A stretch of DNA of 64,000 nucleotides from Ypsolopha sequella (lineage: Eukaryota; Arthropoda; Insecta; Lepidoptera; Ypsolophidae). Shown piece by piece: positions 47,701-59,700 of this stretch (positions are counted from its first letter, which is position 1; every line of letters starts with the position of its first letter). The stretch covers positions 40,234,310 through 40,298,309 of the forward strand of contig OW203983.1 in assembly GCA_934047225.1 (NCBI GenBank), written 5' to 3'. A program made the translations under genes and the position numbers. Below the pieces are notes generated by a model, which saw only the letters and a program-made list of their open reading frames with translations, made no database searches and had not been told where the DNA came from.

Positions 47701-50700
47701 CACATTTTGTATGCGTTATATGTCACATATAACTATCAGGCACTTATCTGGAAGTGGTGAAACAGGCCCTTAGTATCAGAATTTTTCATAATTGTCTTCA
47801 CTGGTGCATGATGTGGATGCCTTTAATTAAGAAAACAAATAGCTATTATTGTATTTCATGTTGGTGTTCCTAAATAAATTAATAAATAAATAACCTTAGT
47901 GGTGTGTCCGCATACGTCACACATGTACCGCTTGAGATACTCCGCGCCAGGATGCGCGGACTCGTAGTGCTTGCGGGCTTGGACGTCGTTGTTCAAGTGG
48001 ACACCGCACTGGAAACATATAGTTACTAAGACCTCCTTTATGGCTGCGTCAAACCCCCGACACTCAAGCTAACAGATAATTACCTATTATAACTATAACA
48101 CTCTATAACAGGTGGTAGAGCTGATGCCGGGCTCGACTGTGGAGATACCACCATCTTACTTGAAGACCCCCTCAAAGTAATTCAGGGGAGAGTAAGAGGA
48201 CAGCTCACAGGCAAAAAACCAGGAGGCCCACTATGCCTGGGACCGATGGAAGGCGGTATATCCATACCTAATAGCCGGGCCTTATATGGAACAGACTGGT
48301 GACGGGCAGCGGCGTCACTGGTGCGAGGGTTCCAGCACCGCACTCACCAACCCGCCTGCCCAGCGTGTGTGAGTATGGGCAATTCTTCCAGGATGACCGT
48401 CGGGAGTGGCAAAGTCCTGAAAAGGCTTATGTCCCAGCAGTGGACGAACTAGGCTGATTGATGGATGATAAGTACAAGAGCACCAGCCTGTTCGCACACG
48501 TTTGTGTGTGCGCGTGCACAGTTGCGGGGAGAGGTGAGTGTCTCTTCTCTTAGTAATAGTTATTTTTCTTTGGCTGCGGAATAAGAGCTACGTAAGGGTA
48601 TGTATTAAATGAATACCGGGGCGAAATATCGAACTCCCCTGACTATGATAAGTATAGTATGATTTTTGTTTCGTTTTCGGACCAAGTTGGATGAGGCTAT
48701 TGGTGTGTTCTAAATTTGTAAATAACCGACCTAGTAAAAACTTACATTAAAGCAAGACGCACTGTCTGAAGATATGGTAAGACAAAATCAATCACAAATG
48801 TAATCAAAATCATTGAATAAGTGCAACAAAGTATCAAGAAGTTTTTATCATTTGAAATGATGTTTCATCAAGATGCGACAACATTAAATATCAATTGTTA
48901 TTTGCTTTAGATAGATTATAATATACAGGGTGGAAAAAAATTAAGGTTCCTGGAAGGGAACTACCTTAAATCCTTTTGTTAGCTCATTTTACTGAAAGGA
49001 AATATTCCTTTATTTTTTAAAAGAAATAAAACTGCATCCAAGGATCTTCTACCGGTCGGCCATAGCTTCAGGCTTCGAGAGGCGCGCCAAGCGGTTCTTC
49101 TTGCGACGGCGCCGGCGGAGAGAACAAATGTATGAAGTTATATAGGGCTCATGGCGACTCATGGCTGGCCCTATATAACTTCCTTGCCTTGTCCGGCTTT
49201 GAGTGACTTGCGCTCTCTCGACGGCGGTGTGCGGGGAGGCGGGGAGCCGCGCCTGTGATCGAGGGCACAGGACAAACCTAGTGACGAGCGCTTTGAGCGA
49301 GCGAGCGCGCTATACATCCGATGCGGTGGAAGGCGCCGACGGGTGTCGTGGCAGGGCAAAGCCCGTCGCAGAAACCGCCTGGAAGCGCAACAAGAAGCGC
49401 CGCGAGAAGCCTGAAGCTATGGCCGAGGGGTAAGGAATTGCTTAAAATGTCTACGTCATACAAGGAACCTACAGTCGGGTTCTTTGGTCCAGCCGTTTGT
49501 CTAGGCGTTGATATATCAGTCAGTTAGTCAGGATATTATTATTATTGTTTTTTGTAGTTTTTAAATTATTTATTATTGGTGTGTAATTATTATATGTTTA
49601 TTTTTTGATTTATTGTGTTCTTATGTGTGTGTGTGTATTGTGTATGTTATAATTACGATCCTTAAGTTGGTCGAAAATAAATGTCATTCTATTCTATATA
49701 ATATTTAAAGATGGCTAAACAAATAGACGTACCACTTCACAGTCGGTGCCAGTCGCCATGCCAGTGTTGAGTATCTCAGTGAAACTCCGTTTTAGTCGCA
49801 CCCGCTTGTCCTTATCTGTCGGCTTCCTATATTTGTGATGTTTGGGGATGCTGTTGTGTATTGACCTGGAGAAAGTAAATCATCATGTGTCTTGTACGAC
49901 GATTTGAATTGATCATTGAAAATATATGATTGACTAAAAACGGAACTTCTGTAGCTTCGGTTGTGGGTGTTCACATAACATGGGGTGGGAGAATTAAAAC
50001 TTAAACAGCGATACATGTGGGCGAAGCTCGCCAATAAGGCAAATAAAAAAAAAGGTTTTTATTTCGAATCCATTTACTCCACTATAACGTCATCTACGTA
50101 TTTCATTTTTGGGTAAATGTTTATTGAGTATTCGATTAAGATTCTCACTGACGATAAACGCGATTGGATGAAATTTTCGCGATAGAATTTAATTCCGAAA
50201 AGACCTCTAAATTGTTTTATTTTTTCCTGGAATCCTAACTAATTTCATTGTGAAATTGCATTCAAAATGTGGATATTATGTATTTGTAAAGTCTCCTTGA
50301 AAATCTTTTTGACAAAATAGCTTAGTGCATTTTATATTAATAAAAAACCGACTTTTTCCTACTTTTCCACGAATCCGTCCCACTCGCACTAAGGGTTTTT
50401 TCGTATATAGAGTAACAGGGACGCTAAAACTTTAACGTATCGCCTTCACTTTGCCATTATTGCCAATCAGCTCCGTGGACACTTCAATTCAACACGTCGC
50501 ATCCGTGTTGTAATAAATAATAACATGTAAAAACGATATTACATTAAAAGCATTGATTCTGACTTCATAATGAGCAAATTATAGTCCCGGAGTAGAAAAA
50601 AATCCTGTCAAGGGTAAACCATACACAATGTACGAACAGGATCCGTCAACGCTGATGAGTTCTGCTTGAAACGCCGTATATAGATTATATTATAGATAGA

Positions 50701-53700
50701 ATGTATAATGAAGTTCCAGAACTCATTCAGGAAAAAAATGAGAAACATTTTAAAAACAGTATAAAATTACTCTTGACGAAAAAATCCTACTATAGTGTAG
50801 ATGCCTATTTAGATGACAAAGATCCACTTATGGTTGGCTAGAATTGAACAAAATTGTAAGAATTAAACTTTTATCTATTTTAACAATTTTTGTTTTTCGA
50901 ATTTATGGTTAATTTTATTTTATTGTTATGACATTTTTATTGAATATTATTTTTCAATTTTTATTATTTCTTTTTTTTTGTGTTTTAGTATGTAAGATTT
51001 ATTTCAATATTGTCACTTTGACGTGTATAAGTATGCTTTAACTGCTCCTATATACTTAATAAACGCTTTGACTTTGATTTCAAGCTAAGGGTTGTTGGCG
51101 TTGTTGCAATACTAAAATGTAGGCTATCATTTAGATGTTACTGTTTTATAATAGCAAGGTTCATTCAATCAGAACACATGTTTTCACAAAAAAAGTAAAT
51201 GGAATAAAAGATCTCGATACATTCTAAAGAGTACTGGTGTTCATTACACCTAAACCCATTTGTGAATGTTTTCAAAATTTAATACTATTAATAATTAAAT
51301 ATATCGTCACGACATGAATTCCTGAGGGGGTGTCAGAGGTGTTCCGAGTGGGAACTGTGAAATGAAAGTTACAGTCCATACTCGATTCACCCGCGTTGCA
51401 CCAAGGATTATTACGTCCTAACGCGATGGGTGGTGAGCCCTATCGCCGTACTTCGGGCACAAATACACGCTTTTTAGGGCATGTTGTTGGATGTTTTCCT
51501 TCACCGTTTAGCAAGTGGTAAGAAAGAACATTTGTTCTATGTTCACATAAAATCCGAAAAACTCATAGGTGCATACCCAACCGGGGATCGAACCTAGATC
51601 TCGAGATTGAGAGGCCAGCGTTCTACCCCTGAGCTACCGCCGCGCCGCTTATATTCTTTTCCTATTTCGTACATAACCCTGGATGAGTAGTTCTAAATTA
51701 AAATGTGTATATAATTAATTCTTTTTCATACAGTTACTTTTAAGATATTTAAAAGTATCAACATTAGCTGTTCACAGTTTATGGATATCGTGGCGGTAAG
51801 TCGTTATACTTACCTGCGCGTGCCTCTATTGTTCAACTGTCAATCCAAGTTGATCCGATAATCCAAATTGGTGCAAATTATATATCCTGAACTAAACCTG
51901 TCCATTTACACACTGTACCTATGTCGAACGATAGGTTTGTACGTGTATGTTTATTGTATCGTGGGTCTATCCTCTAAGTACTAACAAGTTGGTGTGCGTG
52001 TGCTTGCTGGAGCTGCCGAGGTGAGTCTCGAACGCCCGCTCGTTGAGGAACTGCACATCGCACTCGGCGCAGTACAGCTGCGACCCGGGGTCTGTCTGCG
52101 TGCTGTCGCACTCCTTGATCTCCTGACGAGGGAAACGTTACATGTTGGCTCACGGAACTGAATATATGGAGGGGAATATTTGTATCTGTTGTTTAAAGTA
52201 AGCTGCGAATCATGAATTTAGGCCGTTACTTATTTATCGTGTGGCCATTTTTATGTATGGTGATGTTAGACTACAAAGAGACGGCAGGGACTCAACTTCC
52301 TGCAGAGTTAAAAATCAAGGCCGGACCTTACCAAGCTTAACGTGCTTTCCTAGCCACGCAGACGGGATTCGAACCCGTGACTTCCGGTTTAGGTATCCGG
52401 GACTCGGTCACAAGACCACCGAGGCCATCGAGCTTTACGCTTGTGGAAGTAGAATCCGGCTTGCGACACAAAACTGTGTCCGTACAGAGCGCATGGCTCC
52501 GTCGACGAATGCTTGATGCGGATGCGCGTGAGACGTGAGGAACATGTATAGATCTAAGACCCACTGTACGCTACGTGTATGCTCTCACCTGCTGGCTGTG
52601 CGCTTTACGCTTGTGGAAGTAGAGTCCGGCTTGCGACACAAAACTGTGTCCGCACAGAGCACATGGCTCCGTCGACGAATGCTTGATGCGGATGTGCGTG
52701 AGACGTGAGGAACATGTATAGATCTAAGACCCACTGTACGCTACGTGTATGCTCTCACCTGCTGGCTGTGCGCTTTACGCTTGTGGAAGTAGAGTCCGGC
52801 CTGCGACACAAAGCTGTGTCCACACAGACCGCACAACTCGGTTGACGGATGCTTGATGCGGATGTGCGTGAGACGGGTCGAGTGCTTCCTGTAGACACAC
52901 GTAGTTCAAACCAAACGTTGTCTCACTTCAATGTAGCGCTATGTTAAAGCTTTCGAGTGATACACACGAAGTTTTTTACAGACATGCTAAAAACACCATA
53001 TCCTGCCTGATTTAGCGGACTTAGTCTTGTTATCAAAAATCGCAGCAGGCTATATTGATTGTCCTTGTCTTTTAGAAAAATGTAAGTTTTATGCCCCTAA
53101 TAGATCGCAACGCATTTACCGTGTGTTTTTTCTAACAACATTACAGGCAAAATTTGAATTTTTGGCGAGTATGTACTTGTAGGTAATCTCAGGAACTTGA
53201 TCTCGATTTGTTTCATCTATCCATAGCAAGGATGAAATCCAAAATAAGTGTAATTTTTATCAACAATTAAGTATTTTTTAATTTAATTGATTAATACTCT
53301 CTGTATACTATGTTTTTTACTGGCCTCTCACTTTCATTATAACTAATCTTGATAAAAACACTTGTGCTGTTTCACAATATCACTTTATATTACTCCAACC
53401 GGTTTCGCCTTACGGCATTATCAAGGAACGCTGTTAAAAATTGTTTATTATATTTAACAGTGTTCCTTGATAGTAATTAATACCTAAATTTTAAGAATAT
53501 AAGGTAATATAGTTAGCTAGCCATAGTACTCGTCCATACGAACAAATTTTACTATGGAACCAATCCGCAAATCGCGAAAAAAGAAACAGCTGTTCCATAG
53601 AAAAGTTAAAAACTTGTATATACCTACTCGACCAAAATGTATGTAACAACTGGTTTCTTTTCACGATACCTCGAATTATTTTTCACGAAAAGCTTTTTGT

Positions 53701-56700
53701 TTACGTGTACTATCGCCAGTTTCCGGATCCCGCGACATCACACCTACATATAACTACAAGTGGAAACTTGTAAATGGCCTTCTGCAAATAATACTAGGTT
53801 TATAAATTATTTCTTGTGCTGTTAGTTTTCCCAATAAATAAATAATTGAAATATCGGGTTTTATGATGACAAAGTGGCGTTCAGATTTTATGACTGGTTC
53901 CTCGTTGTCCTTTATATTTTGTCCTGCTAGTAGGACAACCGCCATTATTATGAATTCTTTAGGTACTAACCTGTTTGTTTATACATATGAAGACAGATTT
54001 ACATATTTAGTCACACGTGAGAGAAATTAAAGATGTTTCTTAATCTATACTATTTCTCTTCTGAGAGCTCCTTTCGGGGCAAAAATATTAAATTAAATGT
54101 ATATATTTTTTTATTATAATTTTATTAAAACTCGCGTGAGGTGACATACTAAATTATTGTTACATACGGCTTGAACACTCACGTGTGATTGTTGTTGACT
54201 ATATGCCAACCGTTTCACCGATACAATTTCGGCATTATCAAGGCGAGTGTCGTTCTTAAGACGACGACGCGGCGTTCACCGTCGTTGTCAAACGGGCACT
54301 GGCAGCCGCCGATCGGCGAGCTGCACGCAAACGGTTGGCATATGGTCAACAACAATCACACATGAGTGTTCAAGCCGTATGTAATAATATTTTTTTATTA
54401 TACCTTATATGGTCATATAAGGCATTGGAATTGTTTGGGCAAAACTAAAACCTAACTTGTACGCCAATAATCTTGGTTACCTGGATAGGTGAGATTTCGT
54501 AACAATGTTTGGGAACAAGTTTAGTGATAAGAAGAAATAAAAATAAACCCAACTTCGAAGAGAAATCACGTTTTTAGTAGAAGGATATCAAATTATTAGT
54601 TTAACAACAATAATTTAATATATTCTTGTGTTAACTTACTTGAACACTAAATCGCACTGTGCGCACTTGTATGTCACATTCTTATGCCACCTGTAATGCT
54701 GTTGAGCTTGACCCCTGCAAAATGGAATTATGTCAAAATTGCACTGGCCCACTTTTCATCTCCACCGTAAAGGTTACACCAAAATGTGAGTCAGCGGGGC
54801 TTTCGTTTTATGAGTTTGATAAAAATCTTACACGACGCATACAAACATCAGACTTTTCGGTGCTTCGTAGATCAGAATTCCGTACGTTTTTTGTAGGGCG
54901 AACAAAATCTGGTACTTAGTTATTACGGAAAGGTTTTAGTGAGCTATCACGGTAGGAATCTTAAGTAGTTTCGGAAAAATTCGAGGCCATTAATTTAGTC
55001 ATAGTTACTCTGCGTCAGCATTATTTTAGATGTTAGCGTATTGTCAGATGCCAATATCCAGCAGTGTTCCGCTAGCTGATAAGTGAAAAAGACAAAACTA
55101 ACTTGTTGTAACAGACGAAGTCGCACTTCTGACACGAATACCGGAACAGATGAGTGATGATCATGTGTTTGTACATGTACCGAGTGTTCCGGAAGTGAAT
55201 CTTGCACATGTCGCATTGTAGCGGACCTGCAAACGCCTGAAATATGGAAGCAATAGTGTTATAATAACAAATGTACAGATCAACTAAAGATATAATGCGC
55301 ATACAAATCTTCGCCACTGTTCGTGTCCTTGAAATCGAGCCGAATCATAAATTGTAAGAGTAAGTAGGACCACGGGCCTAATATGTATCTTTAGTTGCAA
55401 AATGGACTGGGTGCCTACCATCAAAAACATAGATATACTATCGAATTACGACTGTCTAAGGATATGTTCGCACTTGAAGTGACGACACGGTTTGTAAATA
55501 GTTCAGTACCCAGTAAAGGCAATTTTGAAAGTTTTGCTTATATCTATGTATTTGATGATAGGCACCCAGTCCAGTTGGCAACTAAAGATACGTAATAGAG
55601 GGGCTGGAAACTTATTACAGATAAAATAAGAATCGATGCAATTGCAATTTAGAACATGTGCAAAATTTAGGAACCGGAAGTAATTATGAGTGTCTATAGG
55701 CGACAAAAAGTGTGCAATGTGTCATGGATTGTATAGAAGGCGGAAATACGTACGACCTTTGCCGAAGTGTGGGGAAGATTCCTACGCGCATTATTTAAAC
55801 GGTTATTTAACAACGCGGTATTCGGTTTTATTTACTGACAATAGTGCCGTTTCGGTGTAACATGATTTAACTTATTTTACAGGACTAAACTTAATTTAAG
55901 CGTTTTGTCTCTTTCTTTCTGTATCGAAGAGACAAAGGCAGGACGCTAAAAATGAGGTTTGTCCTGTTAAATAAGTTCAGTCGTGTTACACCAAATCGAC
56001 ACCATTGTAAACAAACATTGTTAGGAAAACGGGTTTTCTCTTTAAAATTAGAGTGAGTTGGCTTCAAAAATGTTCTAATAACGGAAAGGACTCACTTGTT
56101 TAACTGTGCAAGAGGGCACAGGTTGAACTTTCGATGAGATTATGACTCATCATCATCAGTACTCTTCCGGGAGTATAGTACACACGAACGTTTACGATAA
56201 GTCATAATCTCATCGAAAGCTCAACCTGTGCCCTGTTGCACAGTTAAACAAGTGAGTCCTTTCCGTTATTAGAACATTTATAGGATGTCCCGTTTTTTGT
56301 CTACAGAAAATACAAACACGTTCTCATTTTTAATTATTCAAAAATGAAGTGACTGCGTCCGCTGATGACATACACTCGCTCGCTTGAAAACGAATTCGGA
56401 AAGATTAGAAACATGTCGCGTATCGCGAGATAATTCATGTCTATCCGATTTTAAATAATGAATTATGAATTCAACTTACAGTAGTTACGTTCTCATGTAC
56501 CTAATAGAATTTATGTTGACCGTGTAAACTTAAAATCTTATAAAGTACAGTACGTGTGTATAACGATTTGCAGCATTCAGCATTCGCTCCTCCACAACAG
56601 AAGCACGGCCGTGGCAAAATAAACTGTTCTATTATAGCTAGTAAGAACGAGCGGGCGCGACAAATCAGCACCGTAGTGTGCCAACCACTCCCACACTTTC

Positions 56701-59700
56701 ATTAAGGGGGCCTTGGTCTGAATGATCTTTTGGCATATTGGAAGGAATACACAACAACTCACCGGGTCATGCTTCCTCATATGCTTGTCGTATGTAGCAA
56801 TTTCTCTGAACCCTCTGTAACAAAGCTCACACCTATACTCCGACTCAGTATAGTTCTTAGTAAGCTTCCTTTCCTCAATCAGTCGGTACTGGTCGTGCGG
56901 ACTGACAGCTGTTAGTTTAGGGAAGTCATCAGGCAGCTTCTTCAGTTTTCTGACTGGACGTAAAGTGACTACTCCTTTGTACCGCTTCCCTCCCCGGGAG
57001 CCCAGCCATTCCGGCCGGGTCTCGTACCAGTTGGCATCCTTTTTAGAGCCACTTTGGAGATGTGTCCAAATGAAGTGCTGCTTTGCTGATGTGCTGTGGA
57101 TAATGGGAAGCTTTTGGTGAGTAGCTTTACATAATACTAACTGGCTCTCGGTCGGCCATGTACAGTAAAAGCGCGAGTTGAATTCAGTCGTGGTGGGCTG
57201 TCCGCACACCTCATTAACACGCCTGCAGTGTAGGGCTGTGTGTATATAGCGCATTCCTCAAGACTGCAATCAACTCACGCCCTAACTGTACGTTTCACAT
57301 AAACGTCATAGAAATATTTTTAGTGGGGCTTACGATTAGCGTTTTAGTTATGGAAGGCTATAATTAAGAAACAGGCAACATAATAAACTAGGTAAGACAA
57401 TTAGTAATTACCATTTACAGTGACTTACCGATCGAAATTAACTTCTGGACATTGTCTACAGACATACTTGTACAAATGCTTCTCTGTCATGTGAGTCTTC
57501 AACAGAAAATCAGTCTTGTAGTAGTAGCTGCAGAGGTTACAGTAGTACAAACCACTTACATGCTGGAAATTTAAATCCCAATGAAAATGTAGTCAATGAT
57601 TACTGAAGTTTCATTAATATCAAGACTTTGGCCTGCGGCTCTACCCGAACTTCTTATGACTTGATTGACTCAAATGGTTACTGCTTAATTCCCAACAATC
57701 ACGGCGTGATGATACTTAAACCTCTCCCAAAAACACTTCAAGGTATTCAGTCGTTCTCCATTTATGTATGAGTGATAGATTAATTTTTTTCAGTGATACA
57801 ACTGAATGTTTTAAAAATGTTAAATACTTAAATCAAATACCAAAACCTTTTAAATTTGTTATATTACCTTATCATGCATCCGCATATGAACCTTCAATCT
57901 CTTGTCGTTGTGGTAGCCTTTACCACAAACAGTACACTTGCACTTCCCCGTACTGAACAACTTGTAGATCTCCACTGCCGCTCGAGCCTCCTTCATAGAT
58001 ATTGGAATCATACTCGCATATTCCTCTTCTAAATTCGAACCCTCTGCAGGTTTCTCCTGTTCAACTTCAACTTTCATCTCCGCATCATCTTGAGTTTCAT
58101 AATCCTCACCATCATTATTTGTGAAGTCACCAAAGTAATCATCGTCTTCCTCTATGTTATTCAAATTAGATGCAGATCCTTCAACATGTTTGTGATCTTG
58201 GTTTTCATAGTCTAATGGTTCAAATGAAATTTCGAAACTATTTTCTGCATCTTCTAGTTTTACTTCATCGGACAATTTAACTTTTTTGTATGGAGGCACC
58301 TCAAAGCCTAGATCATTAGAGTTAGTAGTGCAGTGTGTTACAGCAATATTGTTCTTAGGAAAACTCATTCTGTTGTGTTTAGTCCATTGGAACTTCATTT
58401 CTTTACAATTTACAAATTTGCTGTCCATGTAAGACAGTGATGGCATGATGTTTATAATTTTTCTATCAATAGCCTGGATGTTGGCTAATTTTATCTAAAA
58501 ACACAAAAAGAAATGATTATCAACATGCAAATGTGTCTGTTGGTGTTTTTCAGTATATAAGTAAGGGTTACTGCGTGATTGAACATTAAAACAGAATGTT
58601 TCTTTGTAACAAAGTTGTTTGCCTATGGTCATATTATAGCTTATGGTCATAAGAATCATTTTGCTGTGACTTTTTATAGGAATATTTTTATCAGGGTACT
58701 CTGAAATATATTTCAGGATTAAATCATGCAGACAGATATTTCAGAATAAAATTTCGCTTATTGTTTAAATTAAATTGCGCAACATTAAATTTAATGTAAC
58801 AAAGAAGCTTGACTATCGGCTTTACCAAAAATTTTAAATTGAGTACAGACTGGTGTCCAGTTGAGCTGTTTTTTATCTTTTAACCATGTATCATCAAAAA
58901 TTAGCAATATTAAATGATCAAAGGATTTCCTAAAGGCACTTTGCAACTGAGATGTTTACAGTACTTTTTTATTAATTTTGTCAGCTAGGCAACACTCGTG
59001 GAAAATTTAGTCTTAACAAATCTGACCCTCAGGTCAGAGTTTAGAAATCCGGCAGAAACAGGATTCGGCATCATCACTTTAGTTATAATAAATATTAACA
59101 TTTCTAGACAAAATAAATACCACGTATGAAGAATAAGACCATGAAAAACAGTTGCTGTACATTTTTATAGTAAAAAAAATCAGGAATTTCAAGAAAAACT
59201 CTGCATAGCATTATCGTATCATCACTATCACTTATGATTTATTTAGAGACATAACAATGACAAAAAATATTTCAAAATCACAATAAAACATCAAAAATTA
59301 TAAAAAAAAGCAGTTATCAGATACGATTTATAGGTTTTCCACACTACGCAAAAATGTTGCAAAAAATGTCAAAATATCTGAGATAGACAGTTACAAGATA
59401 AAAGCGTTCGAGCAGGACTTATTTCCACGGAGCGCCGACCCTTAAGGGCCATGGCCTCTTTAAATCTGAAGCTCATAATAAAATTGAAATTTGCGTTCTT
59501 GCTGAACTAATAAATGTTATGTTAAGAGTTTACACAGAATTTGTAGAAACATGCATAAGTTATATTTGTATCTACATTAATGTATGACGTCACAGTTCGC
59601 GTCCGAAACCAACTGGAGGCTTTGATTAATGCATGAACATGAAAATGCATGCATGAACACTTGCCAATCGCAATGCTAAAGGGCAATTTTTAATTAAAAG

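Noticed and set aside
51590..51649. Possible tRNA gene (GTAGCTCAGGGGTAGA)
   Set aside because: Head of a ~350-bp SINE; no 3' acceptor stem and a typical SINE body follows.
52354..52431. Possible tRNA gene (GGTTCGAATCCCGTC)
   Set aside because: The T-arm is good but the acceptor and anticodon stems do not form; it is followed by a SINE-like body and abuts a broken exon, so it is read as a tRNA-derived SINE head.
52589..52723. Exon 8b as a mutually exclusive alternative to exon 8
   Set aside because: Exon 7 ends two bases into a codon while the usable 8b acceptor gives phase 0, so swapping would shift the frame; only added inclusion is possible.
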